A stretch of DNA of 5,473 nucleotides from positions 1 to 5,473 of the forward strand of contig JBBQVO010000209.1 in assembly GCA_038211505.1 (NCBI GenBank), read 5' to 3'. The translations under genes and the position numbers were made by a program. Below, piece after piece: positions 1 to 5,473 of this stretch. How positions within the stretch are numbered: position 1 is the stretch's first letter; each line of letters starts with the position of its first letter. This DNA is from JBBQVO01 sp038211505 (lineage in GTDB: Bacteria > Chloroflexota > Dehalococcoidia > DSTF01 > JACRBR01). The notes under the pieces are model-generated. The model saw only the letters and a list, made by a program, of their open reading frames with translations. It was not told the origin of the DNA and did no database searches.

Positions 1-600
1 AAGACGCGGCCCGGCGGCATGGCGACCGTGATCGGGCCGACCGACGACGACGTCCGCGGCATTTGCGAGCAGGTCTCGCCCGACGGCGACGTCGGCGTCG
101 CCGCGATCAACGCGCCGGGTCAGACGGTGATCTCCGGCACCCTCGCCGCCCTTGGCCGCGCCATCGAGTCGATGAAGGAGCGCGGCGGCCGCGTCGTGCA
201 GCTGCCCATCTCGGTCGCCGGGCATTTTCCGAAGATGTCGGAAGCGCGCGAAGAGCTGCGCCGCTCGATCGACGCAACCGAGTTCCGCGATCCAACGGCG
301 CCCGTCGTCTCCAGCCTCACCGGCCGCGCGCTGACGACGGCGGATGAAGTGCGCCAGGAGCTCGCCGATCAGATGACCGGCGCGATCAACTGGATGCGCG
401 CGTTCCTCGAGATGCGGAAGGCCGGCGCCAACGCGTTCTTCGAGGTCGGCCCCGGCCACGTGCTGGGCAACATCAGCAAGCGCGTCGACCGCGATGCCCA
501 GTTCATCGACATCTTCGACGAGTCGCAGTGGCACGACCTCGTGCTTGGGCCGATGCTCGAACCGAAGGTCACGGCGGCGCCCGATCGAACGCTTCGCTAA
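1..600 (+). CDS. fabD: Malonyl-CoA:ACP transacylase FabD, 3' part (5' end outside window)
   Basis: FabD moves the malonyl group from malonyl-CoA to acyl carrier protein, which supplies the extender unit for type II fatty acid synthesis in the cytoplasm. The frame is open from base 1 and 199 residues are visible. It begins in the PGGM segment that in FabD lies after the nucleophile elbow, so the GHSLGE serine motif and about 110 residues are upstream of the window. Visible hallmarks are N-A-P-G-Q-T-V-I-S-G (visible residues 37-46; compare NSPGQVVIAG in E. coli), the catalytic His at residue 75 in SVAGHF (SVPSHC in E. coli), and GPGHVLGNISKR near the C-terminus, equivalent to GPGKVLTGLTKR. The ATG at base 19 is the Met of PGGM and not the real start. 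The protein ends about where the family ends, with a short extra tail (LEPKVTAAPDRTLR). fabF follows on the same strand. The family call is secure; only the 5' end is missing. Confidence 0.93.
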   Translation, partial: KTRPGGMATVIGPTDDDVRGICEQVSPDGDVGVAAINAPGQTVISGTLAALGRAIESMKERGGRVVQLPISVAGHFPKMSEAREELRRSIDATEFRDPTAPVVSSLTGRALTTADEVRQELADQMTGAINWMRAFLEMRKAGANAFFEVGPGHVLGNISKRVDRDAQFIDIFDESQWHDLVLGPMLEPKVTAAPDRTLR

Positions 601-610
601 CGACTGCGTA

Positions 611-648
611 GGATAGCCGCCCCGGCTGTCCATCCGGCGCAGCCGGAT
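611..648 (+). terminator. Tandem adjacent hairpins after fabD (candidate U-less terminator or operator)
   Basis: Two inverted repeats lie side by side starting 11 nt after the fabD stop. The first (611-631) pairs GGATAGCC with GGCTGTCC, 8 bp including one T-G wobble, around a 5-nt loop. The second (632-648) is the perfect dyad ATCCGGC-GCA-GCCGGAT, a 7-bp stem with a 3-nt loop. No T-run follows, so this is not a classical intrinsic terminator, although GC-rich bacteria are thought to use U-poor hairpins as well. The 17-bp dyad could instead be a regulator binding site upstream of fabF. An alternative pairing of CCGGCT (622-627) with AGCCGG (641-646) would exclude both hairpins. The symmetry is seen directly; the function is inferred. 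Confidence 0.42.
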
Positions 649-684
649 CCGAAGTGACTCTCATCGCCGCCCGCCGCCATCCGG

Positions 685-696
685 TACGATGGCTTC
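685..696 (+). promoter_or_regulatory. Candidate leaderless promoter -10 box for fabF
   Basis: TACGAT at 685-690 fits the TANNNT pattern of a sigma-70-type -10 element and is followed by six bases (GGCTTC) directly before GTG at 697. That spacing would place the transcription start at or next to the start codon, as in leaderless transcripts. This fits with the absence of any Shine-Dalgarno-like sequence in the 20 bases before the start. No convincing -35 box is visible about 17 bp upstream, where the sequence is a run of GCC repeats. A short box of this kind can occur by chance, so this is a modest inference supported by position. Confidence 0.35.
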
Positions 697-1959
<1,263 letters not shown>

Positions 1960-1964
1960 ATCGA

Positions 1965-1971
1965 GAAGGAG
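1965..1971 (+). promoter_or_regulatory. Shine-Dalgarno site of the SDR gene
   Basis: GAAGGAG, a strong anti-16S match, ends 4 nt before ATG 1976 and begins just after the fabF stop codon. It fixes the SDR start and shows that this gene is translated independently on what is probably the fabF transcript. Confidence 0.8.
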
Positions 1972-1975
1972 CCAC

Positions 1976-2827
1976 ATGAAGGACTTCACAGGAAAAATAG
2001 CGGTCGTCACCGGAGCGGCGAGCGGCATCGGCCGCGGGCTCGCTGATCGATTCGCGGCGGAGGGCATGCGCGTCGTGCTCGCCGACGTCGAACAGGCGGC
2101 GCTCGACGCCGCGGAGAGCGAGATGAAGGCTGCGGGCGCCGACGTGCTGGCCGTACGCACCGACGTCTCGAAGGCGAACGACGTCAACGAACTGGCCCGC
2201 AAGACGATCGAGCGGTTCGGCGCCGTGCACATCGTCTGCAACAACGCCGGAGTCGGCGGCGGCGGGCCGCTGCCGTCGTGGGAGTCGCCCATCGAGGAGT
2301 GGCAGTGGGTGCTCGGCGTCAATCTCTGGGGCGTCATCCACGGCGTGCGCGCCTTCGTACCGATCATGCTGAAGCAGGATGAGCCGGCGCACATCGTCAA
2401 CACGGCGTCGGTCGCGGGACTGATCGCCGGCGCCGGTGGGCCGGCGTACACGACGAGTAAGTTCGGCGTCGTCGGCTACTCCGAGGCGCTGCACCACGAG
2501 CTGGCCTACGCATCCAGCGGCAAGATCAAGGTATCGGTGCTCTGCCCGGCGCTCACCAACACGCGTATCATCGAGTCCGGCCGCAACTATCCCGGCGGCG
2601 CACCCGCCGAGCCCGCGGCGGGCACACCGGAGCGCATGATGCTCGACACGATCAAGACGATCTTCGCCGGCGGCATGCCACCGTCCGAAGTCGCGCAGCA
2701 GGTTCTCGACGCGATCATCAACGAGCGCTTCTACGTGCTGACGCATCCCGAGCATAACGATCGCATGCAGATGCGCGCGGCGGCGATCCTCAGCGGCGAA
2801 GCGCCGCCGGTCCTGGTGCCCGGGTGA
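1976..2827 (+). CDS. Classical short-chain dehydrogenase/reductase (SDR), NAD(P)-dependent
   Basis: This is a 283-residue Rossmann-fold oxidoreductase that should interconvert an alcohol and a ketone using NAD(P)(H); the substrate is not known. Visible motifs are TGAASGIG (12-19, dinucleotide binding), Asp37 at the end of the second strand (an acidic residue that usually favours NAD(H) over NADP(H)), Asp63 of the adenine pocket, NNAG (89-92), and the full catalytic tetrad Asn116, Ser145, Tyr158 and Lys162 (YTTSK). The usual PG after strand six is Pro191-Ala192. It is about 35-40 residues longer than FabG (about 245), and the extra length is in the substrate-binding and C-terminal part, so it is probably not the housekeeping FabG despite its place 16 bp after fabF. 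From memory it resembles SDRs carrying the VLGVNLWGVIHGVRAF segment, which is present at 112-127. It is likely cotranscribed with fabF and could act on a lipid-like keto or hydroxy substrate, which is an inference from context. Confidence 0.93.
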   Translation: MKDFTGKIAVVTGAASGIGRGLADRFAAEGMRVVLADVEQAALDAAESEMKAAGADVLAVRTDVSKANDVNELARKTIERFGAVHIVCNNAGVGGGGPLPSWESPIEEWQWVLGVNLWGVIHGVRAFVPIMLKQDEPAHIVNTASVAGLIAGAGGPAYTTSKFGVVGYSEALHHELAYASSGKIKVSVLCPALTNTRIIESGRNYPGGAPAEPAAGTPERMMLDTIKTIFAGGMPPSEVAQQVLDAIINERFYVLTHPEHNDRMQMRAAAILSGEAPPVLVPG

Positions 2828-2865
2828 TCAGCCGTGCCCAGGCGCGATCGATACGTGGGTGATCG

Positions 2866-2876
2866 AGCGTTACGCT
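2866..2876 (+). promoter_or_regulatory. Small dyad with -10-like box upstream of the SRPBCC gene (weak)
   Basis: The 88-bp gap between the SDR and SRPBCC genes contains AGCGT-T-ACGCT, a perfect 11-bp dyad. Its right half includes TACGCT (2871-2876), which resembles the TACGAT box before fabF. If used as a -10 box it would start transcription near 2883 and give a leader of about 33 nt carrying the G-rich ribosome-binding candidate. No -35 box is recognisable. It could equally be chance, and the SRPBCC gene may simply be read through from the SDR gene. Confidence 0.18.
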
Positions 2877-2905
2877 TTCATGCAATGAACCATCGAATCG
2901 TGAAT

Positions 2906-2912
2906 GGGGGGT
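2906..2912 (+). promoter_or_regulatory. G-rich ribosome-binding candidate deciding the SRPBCC start
   Basis: GGGGGGT lies 3 nt before ATG 2916 and resembles GGAGGT with one change. It supports ATG 2916 over the in-frame ATG 2904, which has no such sequence in front and would add only Met-Gly-Gly-Gly. The spacing is on the short side. Confidence 0.4.
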
Positions 2913-2915
2913 GGT

Positions 2916-3338
2916 ATGAAGTCATACGAGTCGCAGGCGTCGATCAATGCACCCGTCGAGGCCGTGTGGAAGATCCTCGTAGACGGAGCGAACTATTCGG
3001 CGTGGGACTCAGGCGTCGAGCGCGTCGAGGGAGTGATCGGGCCGGGCCAGACGATCAAGGTTTTTTCGAAGGTGAGCCCGGGACGGGCGTTTCCCGTGAA
3101 GGTGACAGAGTTCACGCCGGGCAAGCGCATGACCTGGAGTGGCGGCATGCCGCTCGGGCTCTTCAAGGGCGTGCGCACCTTCACGTTGTCAGAGCAGGGG
3201 ACGAAGACCACGTTCGTGATGCGCGAAGAGTACAGCGGGCCTCTGCTGCCGATGATCTGGCGCTCGATGCCCGACCTCGGGCCGTCGTTCGAGCAGTTCG
3301 CCAAGGGACTGCGCGCGCGCGCCGAAGGAGGCGCGTGA
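2916..3338 (+). CDS. SRPBCC (START/polyketide-cyclase-like) domain protein
   Basis: This is a 140-residue single-domain protein of the SRPBCC superfamily, whose helix-grip fold forms a deep hydrophobic cavity for lipids, polyketides or other small molecules. Typical features are the opening strand and helix SINAPVEAVWKIL (9-21), followed by W30, the G-P-G-Q strand turn (42-45), the central F-P-V-K-V-T-E-F-T-P-G-K segment (59-70) and W74 (MTWSGG), the FKGVRTFTL and TTFVMREEY strands (83-106), and a long amphipathic C-terminal helix from about 110 to 136. The length is normal for the family. ATG 2916 is preferred because of the G-rich site before it and because the domain starts immediately; ATG 2904 would add four residues. 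No catalytic residues can be assigned. It follows the SDR gene by 88 bp on the same strand and may bind a substrate or product related to it, which is speculative. The stop lies 16 bp from the stop of the opposing gene. Confidence 0.85.
   Translation: MKSYESQASINAPVEAVWKILVDGANYSAWDSGVERVEGVIGPGQTIKVFSKVSPGRAFPVKVTEFTPGKRMTWSGGMPLGLFKGVRTFTLSEQGTKTTFVMREEYSGPLLPMIWRSMPDLGPSFEQFAKGLRARAEGGA
3316..3337. terminator. GC-rich hairpin at the convergent gene ends (weak terminator candidate)
   Basis: CGCGCC (3318-3323) and GGCGCG (3330-3335) pair around a GAAGGA loop, and a G-T and a C-G pair extend the stem to 3316-3337. The hairpin overlaps the last codons of the SRPBCC gene. On the other strand it lies about 18 nt beyond the stop of the large reverse gene, so it could serve both. 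No T-run follows on either strand. In such GC-rich coding sequence this may be chance. Confidence 0.25.
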
Positions 3339-3354
3339 ACATCAAACAGCGCAT

Positions 3355-5473
3355 CTAGTCCACGAACGGCACCGGTGGCGGTAGCGGCGGCTGCGACGGC
3401 ACCGGCGCCTGACACGTCGAGCCGTCGCGGCCGAAGACTTTCTGCAGGTCTTTGATATCGATATCGAGGTCGTGCAGCGCCGGTTCCAGATCGAACCATT
3501 TGTTGTACAACGCGCTCCCGAAGAACGATCCATAGCGGAACGCGATGAGTTGCTCGTCCTGCACATTGACGCGGCAGTCGAGGTTCAGGTCGCCTTCGAG
3601 GATGCGCACCGTCACGGCAAGATCGCCGCATACCGGCGTTAGACCGCCGTTGACGCTGCCCGTCACGGCGTGCCCGAAGACATCGACCAACTCGCATCCG
3701 TTGTCTTTGATGATCGTCAGCACGCCGTTCTGGTTGCCCGGAAAAATATCGTTCCGCAGATCCGGGTGCGGGATCAGGTTCAGCCGGGCGATATCGAACT
3801 CGCCTGTCGGGCCAGCCACCTGGCCGAGGGTCACGCAGCCGAAGTGGATGACGTTCTCGAGGATTAGCGACTGCGTGCACTGGCCGTTAATGGGCGTCGG
3901 GTTCGTCGCGCACCCAGCGCTCGACGCGAGCTGCGTCACGTTGCCTCGTGCCGCGCCGGTACCGCCCGGCGAGAACACAACATCGCACGGGTTCACGCTC
4001 TGGATCACGAAGTTGTCGTACTCGACGCTGAACTCGTACGCGCCGAGTCCGTCTTCGATCGTGTCGCCGTTCTGGTCGCCCGTGTGCACGTTCGAGGCAT
4101 GCTCGGTGACGAGCAGATGGCCCTCGCCCGGTCCCGCGCACGGCCCGACGATACACAGCCAGAGGTTGGCGGCCGGCACACTCAGGTCTCTGTTGTTGCC
4201 GTTGCCTTCGGGCACCTTCACGACGTGCGGCGGCGTGGCCGTGCTAACGGGCGTGACGCTGCCCTGCGCGCCCGGGGTCGACGTCGCGGTGGACGTCTTC
4301 GTCGGCGTGTTGGTCGCGGTATTCGTCGGCGTGCTGGTTATCGCCGGAACAGGCGTGTTCGTGACGGTCGCCGTGCGCGTGTTCGTCGCCGTCGCTGTAT
4401 TGGTTGACGTCGGCGTGTTCGTTCTCGTGGCCGTGGGCGTCGGAGTGGATGTGTTCGTCGCCATCGGCGTCAGCGATCCCTGCGCGTTGAAGGTCTGCGT
4501 CGCGTTGGGCGTGTTGGTTGGCGACGGCGTGTTCGTCGCAGTCGGCGACGGAGTCGGCGTCGCCGTGTTTGTCGCCGTCGGTGTACGGGTGGGCGTCGCC
4601 GTATTCGTCGCGGGCGCCGTATTCGTCGGCGTCGGCGTCGCGACACACGGCGTCAGCGAGAACTCCCAGTAGTCCTGCATCGCCGGCGACGTTCCGCCGT
4701 ACATGAAGAACGGATCGACGGTGCACGTCGCCCACGCCGCCGCCCCCTCGGAGCGCGCCGCCGGCACGGCGCCAGTCGTCGCCAGTTGCGTCCAGGTATC
4801 TGCGCCGGACGTGTAGCCCCAGGTGTCGCTCATCGCCGACCTTGCATCGCGTCCGCCAAAGACAATCTGTTCGAACGAATCAGGATCCCAGCCGTGTGCG
4901 GTGTAGCCGCGAGCGGACGGCGGGCCGCCCGTCGGCGTCAGCTGCGTCCAGGTGTTGGCCGTCGGGTCGTACGACCAGAGATCGTTGGTGTAGGTGCTGC
5001 TCGATGTCTGCCCGCCAAACACGAGCATGCGCGAGGCCAGTGTGTCGTAGTCACCGGCAGCGCCGGCGCGTCCTGGGGGCGGCCCGCCGGTCGGCGTCAG
5101 CTGCGCCCACGTCTCGGACGTGCGGTCGTAGGACCACGTCTCGTTGTGGTAGACGCCCGGCGTCTCCTGGAAGCCGCCGAAGACGAGCATCTGATCGTTG
5201 ACCGGATCGTATATCGTCGAATAATCCGCGCCGGCGAATGGTGGCGTGCCGTTGTTCGCCAACTGCGTCCAGGTGTTGAAGAGGGCGTCATAAGACCAGA
5301 CATCATTCAAGTTGCAGCCGGCGCCGCAATGTCCCCCGAACACGAGCAGTTCCCGCCGCGAGTCGTCCCACACGGCGCTCTGTCCGGTTCGCACGGGGGG
5401 CGGCGTACCGGCAGGGGTCAGCAGCGTCCATGGGCCGCCCGGTAGCGGAAAGGCCCAGAGGTCGTTCTGATAG
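3355..5473 (-). CDS. Kelch-repeat / Thr-Pro linker / cohesin-dockerin-like surface protein (N-terminus outside window)
   Basis: The frame is open from the right edge (first full codon 5472-5470) to the TAG at 3357-3355, giving 705 visible residues. The GTG at 5394 sits inside a kelch repeat (PPPVRTGQ) and is not the start, so the true start and any signal peptide lie beyond the window. In order, the protein has at least five kelch/galactose-oxidase-like repeats (visible residues 1 to about 274; N-D-x-W-x-Y, TWTQL and V-F-G-G motifs), a Thr/Pro/Asn linker (about 277-416), a Cys-rich cohesin-like beta domain (about 431-626) with GAYEFSVEYDNFVIQSVNP, and a dockerin-like tail (about 627-687) ending in a short Pro-rich peptide. 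There is no C-terminal membrane helix or LPXTG-type sorting signal. Many Cys (14), Thr/Pro linkers and beta-propeller repeats point to an extracellular or surface protein that binds a carbohydrate or protein partner. A catalytic role is not shown. Thr/Pro linkers of this kind are common in Chloroflexota. It converges on the SRPBCC gene and appears unrelated to the lipid genes. Confidence 0.9.
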   Translation of the reverse strand, partial: YQNDLWAFPLPGGPWTLLTPAGTPPPVRTGQSAVWDDSRRELLVFGGHCGAGCNLNDVWSYDALFNTWTQLANNGTPPFAGADYSTIYDPVNDQMLVFGGFQETPGVYHNETWSYDRTSETWAQLTPTGGPPPGRAGAAGDYDTLASRMLVFGGQTSSSTYTNDLWSYDPTANTWTQLTPTGGPPSARGYTAHGWDPDSFEQIVFGGRDARSAMSDTWGYTSGADTWTQLATTGAVPAARSEGAAAWATCTVDPFFMYGGTSPAMQDYWEFSLTPCVATPTPTNTAPATNTATPTRTPTATNTATPTPSPTATNTPSPTNTPNATQTFNAQGSLTPMATNTSTPTPTATRTNTPTSTNTATATNTRTATVTNTPVPAITSTPTNTATNTPTKTSTATSTPGAQGSVTPVSTATPPHVVKVPEGNGNNRDLSVPAANLWLCIVGPCAGPGEGHLLVTEHASNVHTGDQNGDTIEDGLGAYEFSVEYDNFVIQSVNPCDVVFSPGGTGAARGNVTQLASSAGCATNPTPINGQCTQSLILENVIHFGCVTLGQVAGPTGEFDIARLNLIPHPDLRNDIFPGNQNGVLTIIKDNGCELVDVFGHAVTGSVNGGLTPVCGDLAVTVRILEGDLNLDCRVNVQDEQLIAFRYGSFFGSALYNKWFDLEPALHDLDIDIKDLQKVFGRDGSTCQAPVPSQPPLPPPVPFVD
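3412..3594 (-). other. Dockerin-like segment with a Ca2+-binding loop (part of the large reverse CDS)
   Basis: GDLNLDCRVNVQDE has acidic or Asn residues at positions 1, 3, 5, 9 and 12 of the loop (D, N, D, N, D), exactly as in the dockerin F-hand calcium loop. About 33 residues later a second copy, FDLEPALHDLDIDIKDLQKVFG, keeps the DIDIKDLQ helix start and closing FG but has an irregular loop, so calcium binding by the second half is doubtful. Dockerins bind cohesins, and here a cohesin-like domain sits just upstream in the same chain. The pairing may therefore be intramolecular or between copies, as is thought for non-cellulosomal cohesin-dockerin proteins. Confidence 0.6.
3595..4182 (-). 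other. Cohesin-like Cys-rich beta domain (part of the large reverse CDS)
   Basis: This region of about 196 residues follows the linker. It contains LLVTEHASNVHTGD, then LGAYEFSVEYDNFVIQSVNP, which resembles the cohesin/carbohydrate-binding-like strand pattern (a GYEFxVxYD strand followed by V-x-S-V). Downstream come GEFDIARLNLIPHP and NGVLTIIKDNGCELVDVFGH. Eight cysteines here (visible residues 440, 445, 496, 521, 532, 546, 593 and 615) would suit disulfides in an exported protein. The cohesin label is from pattern resemblance only; a related all-beta domain is possible. Confidence 0.5.
4225..4644 (-). repeat. Low-complexity Thr/Pro/Asn linker (TNTATPT-type)
   Basis: About 140 residues are almost entirely Thr, Pro, Asn, Ala and Ser in patterns such as TPTNTATPT and TATNTP, on DNA made of related short units (GTCGGCGT and GTGTTCGTC on the + strand). 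The composition suggests an extended, possibly O-glycosylated spacer separating the propeller from the C-terminal domains. Two short breaks share the motif A-Q-G-S-[L/V]-T-P, once around 4467-4487 and once around 4251-4271. The region makes the + strand strongly G/T-rich and creates a long spurious + strand frame. Such tracts expand and contract easily by slippage or recombination. Confidence 0.88.
4651..5473 (-). repeat. Kelch-like repeat array (at least five units, 53-54 residue period)
   Basis: The VFGG signature (MYGG in the last unit) recurs at visible residues 44, 97, 151, 204 and 257, giving spacings of 53, 54, 53 and 53. Each is preceded by a W-x-Q-L strand and followed by an N-D-x-W-x-Y strand. 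Units read YQNDLW, LNDVWSY, HNETWSY, TNDLWSY, MSDTWGY and a final QDYWEF. This is the pattern of kelch/galactose-oxidase central-domain beta-propellers. A full propeller usually needs six or seven blades, so one or more blades probably lie beyond the right edge. The last unit is the most diverged, with VDPFFMYGG in place of xxMLVFGG. Some units remain similar at DNA level: a 16-base identity at 4931-4946 and 5090-5105 lies exactly 53 codons apart. Confidence 0.85.

Noticed and set aside
19..21. ATG at 19 as the fabD start
   Set aside because: The codons before it read KTRPGG, and with this Met they form the conserved PGGM segment of FabD. The nucleophile motif must lie upstream, so the gene is truncated by the window rather than short.
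2834..3358. Plus-strand frame of 174 codons overlapping the SRPBCC gene
   Set aside because: It is Arg/Asp-rich without motifs, while the overlapping frame encodes a recognisable SRPBCC domain.
4225..4644. Possible CRISPR array or tandem DNA repeat of non-coding nature
   Set aside because: The repeats are short, irregular and keep the reading frame, and there are no conserved repeats separated by unique spacers. It is a coding low-complexity tract.
3545..4672. Plus-strand frame of 375 codons rich in VFVGVLVAV that looks like membrane helices
   Set aside because: The Val/Phe/Gly pattern is simply the antisense reading of Thr/Pro/Asn codons of the reverse gene's linker. The reverse frame has clear kelch and dockerin motifs instead.
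5392..5394. GTG at 5394 as start of the large reverse gene
   Set aside because: The frame stays open to the window edge and the upstream residues (YQNDLW..., TLLTPAGTPPP) are a normal kelch unit, so this Val is internal.

Overview
This GC-rich window looks like chromosomal DNA from a free-living bacterium, most likely a member of Chloroflexota and possibly of the Dehalococcoidia type. That guess rests on three things: the high GC content, the FabF and SDR sequence style, and above all a secreted protein that joins kelch-like repeats to a long Thr/Pro/Asn 'TPTNTATPT' linker and a cohesin/dockerin-like C-terminus. Such linkers are common in Chloroflexota surface proteins. The assignment is an inference; there is no rRNA or other phylogenetic marker in the window.

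The left part (1-3338, + strand) is a lipid-metabolism cluster. It opens with the C-terminal two thirds of FabD (malonyl-CoA:ACP transacylase, cut by the window edge). After a 96-bp gap comes a complete FabF-type 3-oxoacyl-ACP synthase. A short-chain dehydrogenase/reductase follows only 16 bp later behind a clear Shine-Dalgarno sequence, and then, 88 bp further on, a small SRPBCC (START-like) ligand-binding protein. FabD supplies malonyl-ACP to the FabF condensation step. The SDR could reduce a keto/hydroxy group on a related substrate, and the SRPBCC protein could bind a hydrophobic molecule, but the last two roles are only inferred from context. The fabD-fabF gap holds two back-to-back hairpins and, further down, a TACGAT box placed as expected for a leaderless promoter, so fabF-SDR is probably its own transcription unit. 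No acpP lies between fabD and fabF.

The right part (3355-5473, - strand) is one large open reading frame converging on the SRPBCC gene with only 16 bp between the stop codons. It runs off the right edge, so its N-terminus and any signal peptide are not visible. From N to C it has at least five kelch/galactose-oxidase-like repeats with a 53-54 residue period, a roughly 140-residue Thr/Pro/Asn linker, a Cys-rich cohesin-like domain, and a dockerin-like segment with one canonical Ca2+-binding loop and one degenerate loop. It is very probably extracellular.

No tRNA, rRNA, CRISPR array, insertion sequence or phage gene was seen. The most unusual item is the modular surface protein. The fabD/fabF intergenic structure and several FabF active-site substitutions are secondary points of interest. 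Nothing here clearly amounts to a new multi-gene system.
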